A stretch of DNA of 55,071 nucleotides. Origin: Streptomyces ipomoeae 91-03. GTDB lineage: Bacteria; Actinomycetota; Actinomycetes; Streptomycetales; Streptomycetaceae. The DNA lies in NCBI RefSeq assembly GCF_000317595.1, contig NZ_AEJC01000022.1, positions 1-55,071 on the forward strand, read 5' to 3'. The notes under the pieces were generated by a model, which was not told the DNA's origin, made no database searches, and saw only the letters and a program-made list of their open reading frames with translations. This document shows, one piece after another, positions 7,008-14,390 of the stretch (position 1 is the first letter of the stretch; the number at the start of each line of letters is the position of its first letter). Made by a program: the position numbers and the translations under genes.

Positions 7008-8402
7008 TCAGGCGGCGCTGGGCGCGAGGGCGGTCCACTGGTTGTTGCGCATGAGGGTGTACTTGATGTCCACCAGCCGCGGGGCGATGGTCAGCGCGAG
7101 CTCTTCGGCCGGGTGGAGGTGGCCGGTGTCGTCCTGCTCGGCGCGCCAGACGCGGTAGTCGAGGTTGGGGTAGGCCGGGTTGATGCCGATCTCGCCCTTG
7201 GGCATCGTGCCGTTGAACGGGGCGACGATGTCCATGTGGTTCCAGTAGTTCCAGGCTTGCAGCGCCTTGTGCTGGTCGAAGTAGAAGTAGAAGTCGGGGT
7301 AGCGGCCGAAGGTACGCAGTTCCCGGTGGATGAGGTGGCCGAGGAGCGGTCCGAGCTGGGCGGCGAGGGAGTCGAATTCCCAGCGCGTGTGATGCCAGGC
7401 TTCGGGGGCGTCGCCTGGCGCGAAGAGGCGGGCGGCGACGAGGTAGCTGATCCGCTCGACCAGGTACGTGCTCGCGTGGCTGGTGTCGATGGTCGGGTCG
7501 ACTCGGTGGATGAGCGCGCTCAGCTGCTTCGGGCGGGGACGGAACCTCGCGAGGTCGAACTTGCCGGCCATGGCGGGGAAGGAAGCGAACAGCATCTCCT
7601 TGTACAGCCAGTTGTTCAGCTCGCCGAGTTCGGCCAGGCGCCGGGTGTGGTGGGAGGTCGAGTGGAGCATCAGGTACTCGGCGACGGCTTCGAAGTACAG
7701 GTAGCCGAGGATCGGCAGGCGGGGGACCGTCTCGTCGAGCAGCTTGAGGAACGGCTCGGCCTCGACCGAGGTGTCCTGGTAGGCGACGGCGGCAGCGGTG
7801 GCGAGGAAGGCGGCCGAGTTCTTGACGCGGCTGACAACGGTCTCGCGCAGCTGGTGCCGTTCGCTCTTGCTCAGCAGGTATTCGAGGTGGGTGTAGATCT
7901 GCAGGTGGATGAGGCCCAGTCGCAGGTAGTCCACGCCGGCGAGCCCGCGGTACGCCTGCGGTGGGGTGTCGATCTCGAAGATCAGCGGGGTGGGGACGCG
8001 ATCGGTGAAGCCCAGCTTGGCCAGGAAGGTCGGCGCTTCCTTGGCCAGGACGTAGGCGCCGAGGTTGTGCATGCGGAAGCCCTGGTCGGTCGCGGTGAGC
8101 GGCGCGCAGTAGATGCTTCCGACGAGGCAGCCGCCCGACGGGTAGAGCACTCCTTGGCGGCTGATCTCTTCCAGAGCGTGGGTGACGTGCAGCAGGTGCA
8201 GCTTGCCGTTTCCGCTCAGGGCTTCGAAGAGGGCGTTCTGCCGCAGCAGGTGGCCGTTCGGGGTGTCCTCGGCGAGGCGTCGGTCCCAGCCCGCGGCCTG
8301 GGTGGCGAGCGGGTCGGTGTGATCGGCGGGGCTGGAAATCAGGGCGGAGTCGAAGAAGGCGTGGGCGTCGGCCCACAGGTGGTAGGCGTCGATGAAGTCC
8401 AT
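7008..8402 (-). CDS. Unrecognised 464-residue mostly helical protein
   Basis: Encodes 464 residues beginning MDFIDAYHLWADAHAFFDS; the family is not recognised. The N-terminal third contains KLHLLHVTHALEEISRQGVLYPSGGCLVGSIYCAPL, whose His-Thr, helix and Gly-x-Leu pattern faintly recalls ADP-ribosyltransferase folds; this is a weak resemblance. The middle (YLRLGLIHLQIYTHLEYLLSKSER, ILGYLYFEAVAEYLMLHSTS) is helical, and the C-terminus has aromatic-rich RTFGRYPDFYFYFDQHKALQAWNYWNHMDIVAPFNG. No signal peptide or membrane segment is present. The HD-domain gene's stop is 2 nt before this ATG (TGACCATG), so the two are translationally linked and probably functionally tied. Confidence 0.8.
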   Translation of the reverse strand: MDFIDAYHLWADAHAFFDSALISSPADHTDPLATQAAGWDRRLAEDTPNGHLLRQNALFEALSGNGKLHLLHVTHALEEISRQGVLYPSGGCLVGSIYCAPLTATDQGFRMHNLGAYVLAKEAPTFLAKLGFTDRVPTPLIFEIDTPPQAYRGLAGVDYLRLGLIHLQIYTHLEYLLSKSERHQLRETVVSRVKNSAAFLATAAAVAYQDTSVEAEPFLKLLDETVPRLPILGYLYFEAVAEYLMLHSTSHHTRRLAELGELNNWLYKEMLFASFPAMAGKFDLARFRPRPKQLSALIHRVDPTIDTSHASTYLVERISYLVAARLFAPGDAPEAWHHTRWEFDSLAAQLGPLLGHLIHRELRTFGRYPDFYFYFDQHKALQAWNYWNHMDIVAPFNGTMPKGEIGINPAYPNLDYRVWRAEQDDTGHLHPAEELALTIAPRLVDIKYTLMRNNQWTALAPSAA

Positions 8403-8404
8403 GG

Positions 8405-9169
8405 TCAGAGCAGGCCCTTCTCGGCGAGCGCGTAGCGCACGGCCGCAGTGCCGCTTGCCCCGGCGAGGTAGGCCCGCTCGGAGACGAGGACCAGGTCGAA
8501 GGCGAGTCCACGCAGTCGGTCGAAGGCGAGCTCGCGGATGTACCGGGCGTCCGGCCACCACTTCAGCTTCGGCAGCCGGTAGCGGTCCAGGGCATCGGCG
8601 GCCTTGACCACGTCGGTGATGCGCTGGGCCCGGGCGTGGTCGTTCTTGTCGTCGGCGGTGAACGCCTCGTACGGGACGTCGTGCAGGCGGACGGCGGTGG
8701 CCGCCTGCACAGTTCGCCGGGGGCTGGCGATCAGGCCGAAGTGGCTCCAGACGGTGTTGGCGTTCGCGGCGAGCCAGATGGCCGCGCGTGTGCCATGCCC
8801 ACGGTCGTCCTGGTCGTGGCGCCGCTGGCAGTCGTGTACGGCGGCGGCGATGATGGCCGTGGAGGCGTCGGCGTCGTCGAGGCCGTTCGTCTCGGCGAGG
8901 ACGGCGGCGAGCGCCGCCGTCCTCATGGCGTGCCGGATGCCGTGGAGCGAGGTGTGCAGGCGGGGGTCGGCCCACCACTGGGTGGGCAGTCCGCCGTGCG
9001 CGAGCAGCTCCTTCGACTGCGGGCGCAAGGCTGGCCGCGGTCCCTGCGGGAGGTCGGGCCTGTGTTCGCTGATCCACGCGATGGTGGCGTGGTCCATGTG
9101 CTGGTGCAGAGGGAGCTGCCCTCGGGCAGCCAGGTTGATCAGGCTTGCGGTCAACGGGGTCGTGCTCAC
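8405..9169 (-). CDS. HD-domain phosphohydrolase
   Basis: Encodes 254 residues from a GTG. The metal-binding HD set is visible: TSLHGIRHAMRTA (first His), AAAVHDCQRRHDQDDRGHG (HD pair plus additional His/Asp), and VVKAADALDRYRLPKLKWWPD (distal Asp). HD enzymes remove phosphates from nucleotides or cleave phosphodiesters such as (p)ppGpp and dNTPs. The gene is coupled to the 464-aa protein gene and sits in a run with CYTH and NDK-like genes, so a nucleotide or polyphosphorylated substrate is likely. The fold is confident; the substrate is inference. Confidence 0.85.
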   Translation of the reverse strand: MSTTPLTASLINLAARGQLPLHQHMDHATIAWISEHRPDLPQGPRPALRPQSKELLAHGGLPTQWWADPRLHTSLHGIRHAMRTAALAAVLAETNGLDDADASTAIIAAAVHDCQRRHDQDDRGHGTRAAIWLAANANTVWSHFGLIASPRRTVQAATAVRLHDVPYEAFTADDKNDHARAQRITDVVKAADALDRYRLPKLKWWPDARYIRELAFDRLRGLAFDLVLVSERAYLAGASGTAAVRYALAEKGLL

Positions 9170-9208
9170 TCGTGCCCACCCCCTTGGTGGTCTCCGCGGT
9201 GGTGTTTC

Positions 9209-9793
9209 CTACCGGATCGGCGCGGCCTGCTGCTCGCGCTCCTTGCGTTCCTTCTCGGCGGCCTCGAAGGCGGCGGTGAAGTCGGCCAGCTCCTGCTCCG
9301 TCATCAGAGTCACGCCGAGCGCCGTGGCGACATCGGTGATCTTGGCTTCGGCCTCGGCGCGGGCGGCGTCCGAGGCGTCGTCCTCCAGCAGGACCTCGAA
9401 CTCGGCGTGGTAGCCCCACGCCTCACTCCACTTGACGGCGATCTCGACGCCGTCGAGGCGGAAGTTGTGACGGAAGTTGAACGCCTCGTGCATCGCCGTC
9501 TCGAACCCGAGGGCGTTGAACACTTTTACCGCGGCGGGAACGTCATCGGGGGCGATGGCGAACTCGGTCTCCGCGAAGGCGGCTCCCTGCCCGATCTTGC
9601 TCCCCTTGAGGGTGATCTTGGCGGTGCCGGCGGCGGTGTTGTCGGTGACCTTCAGGAGTTGGTCGGGGAGGACGTAGAAGTAGATGTGCTTGTCGTCGGG
9701 GCCCAGGTCCTCCCCGTCCGCCTTCAGACGGGTGACAAGCTGGTCGTGGACTCCCTTGGTGAAGCGGGCGCGCATCTCGATCTCGATGGCCAC
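9209..9793 (-). CDS. CYTH-domain (triphosphate tunnel) protein
   Basis: Encodes 194 residues. It starts VAIEIEMRARF, a CYTH ExExK-type motif with Arg in place of Lys (E4, E6, R8), followed by alternating acidic and basic strands typical of the tunnel: KHIYFYVLPDQLLKVTD, AKITLKGSK, ETEFAIAPDD, FRHNFRLDGVEIAVKWSEAWGYHAEFEVLLED, and an alpha-helical tail. CYTH proteins bind triphosphates and metal ions and act as class IV adenylate cyclases, thiamine triphosphatases or inorganic triphosphatases. GAGGAGG lies 10 nt before the GTG start. It sits between the HD gene and a small gene; the K-to-R change may alter activity. Confidence 0.85.
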   Translation of the reverse strand: MAIEIEMRARFTKGVHDQLVTRLKADGEDLGPDDKHIYFYVLPDQLLKVTDNTAAGTAKITLKGSKIGQGAAFAETEFAIAPDDVPAAVKVFNALGFETAMHEAFNFRHNFRLDGVEIAVKWSEAWGYHAEFEVLLEDDASDAARAEAEAKITDVATALGVTLMTEQELADFTAAFEAAEKERKEREQQAAPIR

Positions 9794-9951
9794 GGGGCTG
9801 TTGCCTCCTCGTTTCAGGCATGGCGAAGCCAGCCGAACCCTGCCGCGCGAGGGCTGTCCGGTCGGGCGATCGCTAAGAGGTTGGTGGTCGAACGCGGGGT
9901 GAAGCGGCCGATGCGGGTGTCGGCTGCATCACCCCGGTAAATCGGCGGGTG

Positions 9952-10251
9952 TCAGCCGAGGGTGCCGAAGCGCTCCTCGATGACCCCCGAGTGCAGGTAG
10001 GTCGGCAGCTGAACGCCTCCCACCGACGTACGGCCGGTGGCGACCTGCTCTTCCGTCTCGCTGGGGAAGCCCTCCAACAGGCGCAGGCACTGCTCGGCCC
10101 ACTCGCGCGATGCGGGCCAGTCGCCCAGGTCGCGGTGGCGCACGGCCAGGGCGTACGCAGTCTCAGTGGCCGCCCACCGGTCGGTCGCCAGCTCGCGCTG
10201 GAAGATCGATTCCAGCTCGTCGGTGGAGGCCAGGCGGGTCTGGTTGGTCAT
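9952..10251 (-). CDS. Small hypothetical helical protein, TPR-like
   Basis: Encodes 99 residues. The core STDELESIFQRELATDRWAATETAYALAVRHRDLGDWPASREWAEQCLRLLEGFP looks like a pair of TPR-like helices, and the tail reads QVATGRTSVGGVQLPTYLHSGVIEERFG. The ATG at 10251 has GAGAGGG about 5 nt upstream, better than the outer ATG at 10269. An IS5-family element lies just upstream on this strand (10336-11275), so the gene was probably continuous with the NDK-like gene's transcription unit before insertion. No specific function can be assigned. Confidence 0.65.
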   Translation of the reverse strand: MTNQTRLASTDELESIFQRELATDRWAATETAYALAVRHRDLGDWPASREWAEQCLRLLEGFPSETEEQVATGRTSVGGVQLPTYLHSGVIEERFGTLG

Positions 10252-10331
10252 GGTGCCCTCTCGGTTCAAACGGTCATGCCCCCGTGGTGATCAACGCTCC
10301 GGCGTCCCCGCGGTGACGCCGTGACCCGCTG

Positions 10332-11279
10332 CTAGGGTGCGTTTCATATGTGGATCTTGATGTGTCAAGATCCCACTTCGTGGGGCGGCATGATCTGACG
10401 AATACACAGTGGGCGAAGCTGGAGCCCCTGCTCCCGGTCGGCAAGAAGCCTGGACGGCCACCGGTGCACACCAAGCGGCAACTGATAGACGGCATACGGT
10501 GGCGCACCCGCGCCGGTGCTCCCTGGCGGGACGTGCCCGAGCGCTATGGCCCGTGGGAGACGGTCTACGGCCTGTTCCGCCGCTGGCAGCGGGACGGCAC
10601 CTGGCACCGCATCTTCGAACAGCTGCAGGCCCAGGCCGACGCCGAGGGACTGATCACCTGGGACGTCTCGGTGGACTCGACCATCGCCCGCGCCCACCAG
10701 CATGCGGCCGGCGCCCGCAAAAAGGGGATCTGCAGATCGAGCCGCCAGGCGGTGTGTTCATCGAGCCCGACGACCACGGGCTCGGACGCTCCCGGGGCGG
10801 GCTGACAACCAAGCTCCACCTGGCGGTCGAGCAGGCCCAGAAACCGATGTCGCTGGTCATCACGGCAGGACAGCGCGGTGATTCCCCGCAGTTCCAGGTG
10901 GTCTTGGGCCGCATCCGGGTGCCCCGGCTCGGGTCGGGCCGCCCGCGCACCCGGCCGGACAAGGTGCGTGCCGACAAGGCGTACGGCTCCCGCGCGAACC
11001 GTGCCTACCTGCGCAAGCGCGGTATCCGCTGCACGATCCCGGAGAAGCGCGACCAGATCGCCAACCGCAAGAACCGCGGCTCCCACGGCGGCCGGCCACC
11101 TAAGTTCGACAAGGCCGACTACAAGGAGCGCCACGCGGTCGAGTGCGGAATCAATCGCCTCAAGCGGCACCGCGCTGTCGCCACGAGATACGACAAGTTG
11201 GCAGTTCGCTACGAGGCGACCGTGCTGGTCGCAGCCATCAACGAGTGGCTGTGACCAGCACTTTCAAAACGCACCCTAG
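10332..11279. mobile_element. IS5-family insertion sequence with CTAG target repeats
   Basis: The element body is about 10336-11275 (940 bp). Ends GGTGCGTTTC on the left and the reverse complement of AAAACGCACC on the right share a 9-bp terminal inverted repeat, flanked by CTAG at 10332-10335 and 11276-11279. If the duplication is only TA, the repeat becomes GGGTGCGTTT. The gene inside has a typical two-frame IS5 transposase. The right CTAG supplies the TAG stop of the NDK-like gene on the opposite strand. The element looks complete and recent. Confidence 0.9.
10350..11254 (+). CDS. IS5-family transposase (two frames, probable -1 frameshift)
   Basis: The first frame (GTG at 10350) encodes an N-terminal half ([54 protein letters not shown]... 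[23 protein letters not shown]) with the IS4/IS5 N-terminal domain and the first catalytic Asp (VDST). The second frame continues [37 protein letters not shown]... [21 protein letters not shown]... [24 protein letters not shown], giving the second Asp (ADKAYG) and the glutamate ([12 protein letters not shown]). The frames join at a CAAAAAGGGG stretch near 10718-10727, the sort of slippery site where IS5 relatives use programmed -1 frameshifting. Coordinates span the fused product. Confidence 0.85.
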
Positions 11280-11785
11280 TACGTGTAGATCTCGGCCAGC
11301 GTCTTGTAGTCCTGCAGCTCGTCCTTGTCGAACCACAGCTCGATCTCCTGCTTGGCCTCCTCCGCGTTACCGGAGGCGTGCACGAGGTTGGCGACCGCCT
11401 TGCCCGAGGCGATGCTGGCCGCCGCGCTGTAGTGCGAGAAGTCGCCGCGCACCGTGCCAGCCGGAGCCTGGTTCGGGTACGTGCTACCGACGATCTTGCG
11501 GACCGTTGCGATGGCGTCGAAGCCCTCCAGCACCAGAGCGATGACCGGCCCCTGCTGCATGAACGTCGCCGTGACGTTGTAGACCTCCGACCCGAGCCGC
11601 TCTTCCAGGTCGAAATAGTGCTTGCGGGTGAACTCCTCGTCCATCCACTTCATCTTGGTGCCGACGATCTTCAGCGCGGCATCCTCGAATCGCGTGATGA
11701 TCCTTCCTGCCAGGCCACGCGCCAGCGCATCGGGCTTGAGCAGGACGAGCGTGCGCTCGACGGTGTGTGCCTGAACCTCGGCCAT
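11276..11785 (-). CDS. ndk: Nucleoside diphosphate kinase-like protein
   Basis: Encodes 169 residues: ERTLVLLKPDALARGLAGRIITRFEDAALKIVGTKM opens the NDK fold, GPVIALVLEGFDAIATVRKIVGSTYPNQAPAGTVRGDF is the nucleotide-binding Kpn-loop region, and NLVHASGN holds the catalytic His (H136). It is longer than the usual ~137-residue bacterial enzyme because of extra residues before the Kpn loop and before the active-site His, a pattern I associate with archaeal-type NDKs. It transfers gamma-phosphate between NTPs and NDPs, and is probably a specialised extra copy beside CYTH, HD and Nudix genes. The start at 11785 has AAAGGAAG upstream. Its TAG stop lies in the CTAG target repeat of the adjacent IS. 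Confidence 0.85.
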   Translation of the reverse strand: MAEVQAHTVERTLVLLKPDALARGLAGRIITRFEDAALKIVGTKMKWMDEEFTRKHYFDLEERLGSEVYNVTATFMQQGPVIALVLEGFDAIATVRKIVGSTYPNQAPAGTVRGDFSHYSAAASIASGKAVANLVHASGNAEEAKQEIELWFDKDELQDYKTLAEIYTY

Positions 11786-12193
11786 TGGCTTCCTTTCGCC
11801 TTTCCAGCAACGGAACATGACGGACGATCAGCCGTCATCCGTTGAGGTTACTGGCGCTGGCAGGGCGGTTGGGGCGCACGGGCAATGCCCTGGACGGGCG
11901 AACGCCGGCCAGGACCTGACCGATCTGCCGACCGAGAGGCCCGATCCGGCCAACTTCTCCTTCTCCGCTATCCGCTGGGGTAACGCACCTAAAATCTCCC
12001 TGTGGTCGTCTTGGCGCCTTAGCGCCTCTCATGCGCCTCCCAGGGACTGAGCCTTCGGCGGGTGATTCCTTGGCCCCTGGTGACTCCGATTCTTCCGGGG
12101 CTCTTCCCGCGTGACCATGAAGTGCCAGTGCAGTGGGAGTGCACTTTCGGCGCGCGGAGTCCTGCACAGGGGCGGCGACGAGGGGGCAGTCTT
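11786..12193. other. Divergent intergenic region between ndk-like and HTH-Nudix genes
   Basis: This 408-bp gap has no convincing gene. It must hold the promoters of both divergent units. The only structure seen is an inverted repeat AGTGCA (12127-12132) / TGCACT (12140-12145) with a 7-bp spacer, about 50 nt before the HTH-Nudix start, which could be an operator. No RNA gene or terminator was recognised. Confidence 0.4.
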
Positions 12194-12847
12194 GTGGACG
12201 TGATCGAGCGCTGGAGCGGCCGGTACGCCTGCCTACTGCAGTCCGCCCTACGGCTCGGCAATGAGCAGTTCGCCGCCCACCTGGGCATCGCCGTGAGAAC
12301 CGTGGCCACCTGGCACTCTGATGCGTCTGTCGTGCCTCGCAGGGAGATGCAGCAGCTCCTCGACACGGCTTATGAGCAGGCTCCTCCGGCCGCGCGACAG
12401 CGCTTCGCGCTCCTGCTGGCGAAGGAACGGGCCCCAGCGGATTCAATGCCGCCAGGCGCGCAGGCGCTGCGGGTGGCCATCGCGGTGGTGATCCGTGACA
12501 GCGATGTCCTTCTGGTGTGTCGGCGGGACGTCGACACCGCCGGAATCACGTGGCAGTTCCCGGCCGGGGTCATCAAGCCGGGAGGCAAGGCGGAGACCAC
12601 CACCGTGCGGGAAACCCTGGACGAGACCGGTGTCCACTGCGCGGTCCGACAGCACCTCGGGAACCGGCTTCACCCCGTGACCGGCGTGTTGTGCGAGTAC
12701 TTCCAGTGCGAGTACCTGGCTGGCGAGGCCACCAACAGCGACGCGGCCGAGAACATCGACGTCATGTGGGTCCCCAGAAACGCGGTTCCCCGGTTCATCC
12801 CCATCGATACGATCTTCCCACCCATCCTGGCCGTCCTGGAGGAGTAG
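12194..12847 (+). CDS. HTH-Nudix fusion hydrolase/regulator
   Basis: Encodes 217 residues from a GTG with AGGGGG 8 nt upstream. Residues ~15-60 form an XRE-like helix-turn-helix (LRLGNEQFAAHLGIAVRTVATWHSDASVVPRREMQQLLD). Residues ~92-215 are a Nudix fold: VAIAVVIRDSDVLLVCRR, WQFPAGVIKPGGKAETTTVRETLDETGV (125-147). The Nudix box deviates from GX5EX7REUXEEXGU: the first Glu is Gly and the REx2EE run reads RETLDE, so metal-dependent hydrolysis may be weak and the domain may sense a nucleotide ligand instead. Two nucleotides separate it from the next Nudix gene. It resembles ligand-sensing Nudix regulators fused to HTHs. Confidence 0.85.
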   Translation: MDVIERWSGRYACLLQSALRLGNEQFAAHLGIAVRTVATWHSDASVVPRREMQQLLDTAYEQAPPAARQRFALLLAKERAPADSMPPGAQALRVAIAVVIRDSDVLLVCRRDVDTAGITWQFPAGVIKPGGKAETTTVRETLDETGVHCAVRQHLGNRLHPVTGVLCEYFQCEYLAGEATNSDAAENIDVMWVPRNAVPRFIPIDTIFPPILAVLEE

Positions 12848-12849
12848 AC

Positions 12850-13263
12850 GTGACACAGCAGAACACGGACGAGCGGCCAGGCATCGCGGCTGCCATCGTC
12901 GTGAAGGAAGGGCGTGTACTGATGGTGCGTCGCCGGGTCAGCGAGGGACAGCTCTCCTGGCAGTTCCCTGCCGGAGAGGTCGAGCCCGGCGAGGCCCGCG
13001 AGGACGCCGCCGTACGGGAGACTCAGGAGGAGACCGGGCTGACCGTGGCGGCTGTGAAGCTGCTCGGCGAGCGCGTCCACCCGAAGACGGGCCGGCTGAT
13101 GTCGTACACAGCCTGCGAGGTGTTGGGCGGCACGGCCCACGTCGCGGACACCGAGGAACTGGCCGAACTGGCTTGGGTCGCCCATGGCGAGATCCCGGAG
13201 TACGTGCCGTATGGGCTGTTCGAGCCGGTGCAGGACTACCTCGACGCGGCTCTGCTTTCCTGA
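12850..13263 (+). CDS. Nudix hydrolase with canonical box
   Basis: Encodes 137 residues from a GTG, with GGAGGAG at the end of the preceding gene acting as ribosome binding site. AAAIVVKEGRVLMVRRR is the first strand, and FPAGEVEPGEAREDAAVRETQEETGL matches the full Nudix box GX5EX7REUXEEXGU. C-terminal ELAELAWVAHGEIPEYVPYGLFEPVQDYL is typical. It hydrolyses a nucleoside-diphosphate-linked compound; the exact substrate is not predictable. It forms an operon with the HTH-Nudix gene, pairing a probably active and a probably degenerate Nudix domain. Transcription is divergent from the ndk-like cluster. Confidence 0.9.
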   Translation: MTQQNTDERPGIAAAIVVKEGRVLMVRRRVSEGQLSWQFPAGEVEPGEAREDAAVRETQEETGLTVAAVKLLGERVHPKTGRLMSYTACEVLGGTAHVADTEELAELAWVAHGEIPEYVPYGLFEPVQDYLDAALLS

Positions 13264-13316
13264 ACGGCCTCGGGACACGGCCGCGAGCGCTGGGGAGCCG
13301 TTGTCGTTGTCAAGGC

Positions 13317-14188
13317 TAAGGGCTGTCTCGTAAATGATCTACGGCATGCTGGTTGACCTGCTTGTTTCCCGTCACTCGGCGAGGGTGAGGTTGTGCAGGC
13401 GGGCGATACCGAGCATGGCGTGGTGGACGCCGTCGCCTTTCAGGCGGCAGTCGCGCAGGATCTTCCAGCTCTTCATCCGGGCGAATACGTGCTCGACGCG
13501 GGCGCGGACCTTGCGGTGGGAGGCGTTGTGCTCTTCCTGCCAGGCCGGGAGTTCGGCCTGGCCGCGTTCGCGGCGGTGCGGGATGACCAGGCCGGTGCCC
13601 CGGTAGCCGCCGTCCGCGATCACGGTCGTCTTTCCGACGGCGTCCTTTGCGCCGGACAGTTCCCACGCCTTGCAATCGTTGCGGTTGCCCGGCAGTGGCC
13701 GGCCGACGGCGACGACGAGCCGGGTGTCGGCGTCGATGACGACCTGGTGGTTGGTGGAGTACCGGTAGTTCTTCGACTGCTCGGCGATGCTGTGGTCGCG
13801 GGTCGGCACCAGGGTTCCGTCCGCGATCAGCACGGTGTCCTTGCGGAACCGTTTGCGCTGCTGGAGCGCGAGCGACGGCCCGAGGTGGTCGATGATGCGG
13901 TCGGCCGCCGACTTCGATACCCCGAACAACAGGGCGAGCTGGCGCAGGGTGAGGTTCGTGCGCCAGTACGCGGCGACCAGCAGGACCCGGTCCTCCAGCG
14001 GCAGGCTCCAGGGCCGGCCCTTACGGACCGGATCCGCGCCCTCCCGCCGCAAGGCGGTGATCAGCTTGCTGAACTGACGCGGACTCAGCCCGGTGAACGG
14101 GGCTATCCAAGACGGCTCCGACGCCGTGATCACACCAGCCACACCAAGATCATCTCACCCGTGACCAGCAGTTACGGGACAACCCTTA
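13317..14188. mobile_element. IS5-type insertion sequence with 17-bp imperfect terminal repeats
   Basis: TAAGGGCTGTCTCGTAA at 13317-13333 matches the reverse complement of 14172-14188 (TAAGGGTTGTCCCGTAA) at 15 of 17 positions. Both ends are followed outward by GGC (13314-13316 and 14189-14191), a possible 3-bp duplication that could also be chance. The 872-bp element contains a single intact transposase gene on the minus strand. It lies between the Nudix operon and the XRE regulator. Confidence 0.85.
13372..14142 (-). CDS. IS5-family (DDE_Tnp_4-type) transposase
   Basis: Encodes 256 residues in one frame. The N-terminal region LSPRQFSKLITALRREGADPVRKGRPWSLPLEDRVLLVAAYWRTNLTLRQLALLFGVSKSAADRIIDHL is a helix-turn-helix, and the catalytic part has VLIADGTLVPTRDH (first Asp), NHQVVIDADTRLVVAVGRPLPGNRNDCKAWELSG, TVIADGGYRGTGLVIPHRR (second Asp) and KVRARVEHVFARMKSWKILRDCR (Glu). 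The DDE triad and R-x-x-VE-H-F motif are intact, so it should be active. The gene fills nearly all of the element bounded by the 13317 and 14188 repeats. Confidence 0.9.
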   Translation of the reverse strand: MAGVITASEPSWIAPFTGLSPRQFSKLITALRREGADPVRKGRPWSLPLEDRVLLVAAYWRTNLTLRQLALLFGVSKSAADRIIDHLGPSLALQQRKRFRKDTVLIADGTLVPTRDHSIAEQSKNYRYSTNHQVVIDADTRLVVAVGRPLPGNRNDCKAWELSGAKDAVGKTTVIADGGYRGTGLVIPHRRERGQAELPAWQEEHNASHRKVRARVEHVFARMKSWKILRDCRLKGDGVHHAMLGIARLHNLTLAE

Positions 14189-14195
14189 GGCCCAC

Positions 14196-14241
14196 CGTCA
14201 AGCATCACCTGAGACCAGAACGTCAGGCATCACCTGGGACC
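14196..14241. repeat. Tandem 25-bp repeat resembling an IS terminus
   Basis: CGTCAAGCATCACCTGAGAC at 14196 is repeated as CGTCAGGCATCACCTGGGAC at 14221, 25 bp apart. The unit GTCAAsCATCAsCTGAGAC recurs, also as a tandem pair, on the opposite strand at 44871-44907. From memory it resembles the ends of IS481-like elements; no transposase of that type is in the window. Confidence 0.5.
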
Positions 14242-14390
14242 CGACATGCGCTCGTGATCGTCTAGGGTCGCGCGGGCCTGGCTGACCTGGGGCGGAGTGG
14301 CGGCAGCGTTCGGGTTCCGGACGATTGAATACCCGGTGTTCCCCGGGGGTCCCCGCACGATCTGGCACGGGTCTGGGATCTTGTTCGAGG

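Noticed and set aside
6466..8511. A 681-codon minus-strand frame over the methyltransferase and 464-aa genes
   Set aside because: Arg/Pro/Ala-rich shadow; the real genes on the same strand in other frames have good starts and recognisable motifs.
6207..13263. A nucleoside-antibiotic or other secondary-metabolite gene cluster
   Set aside because: No PKS, NRPS, glycosyltransferase or tailoring set is present; the cluster is nucleotide-handling only, so the product type is left open.
14196..14241. A CRISPR array
   Set aside because: There are only two copies, contiguous with no spacers of normal length and no cas genes; it resembles an IS end.
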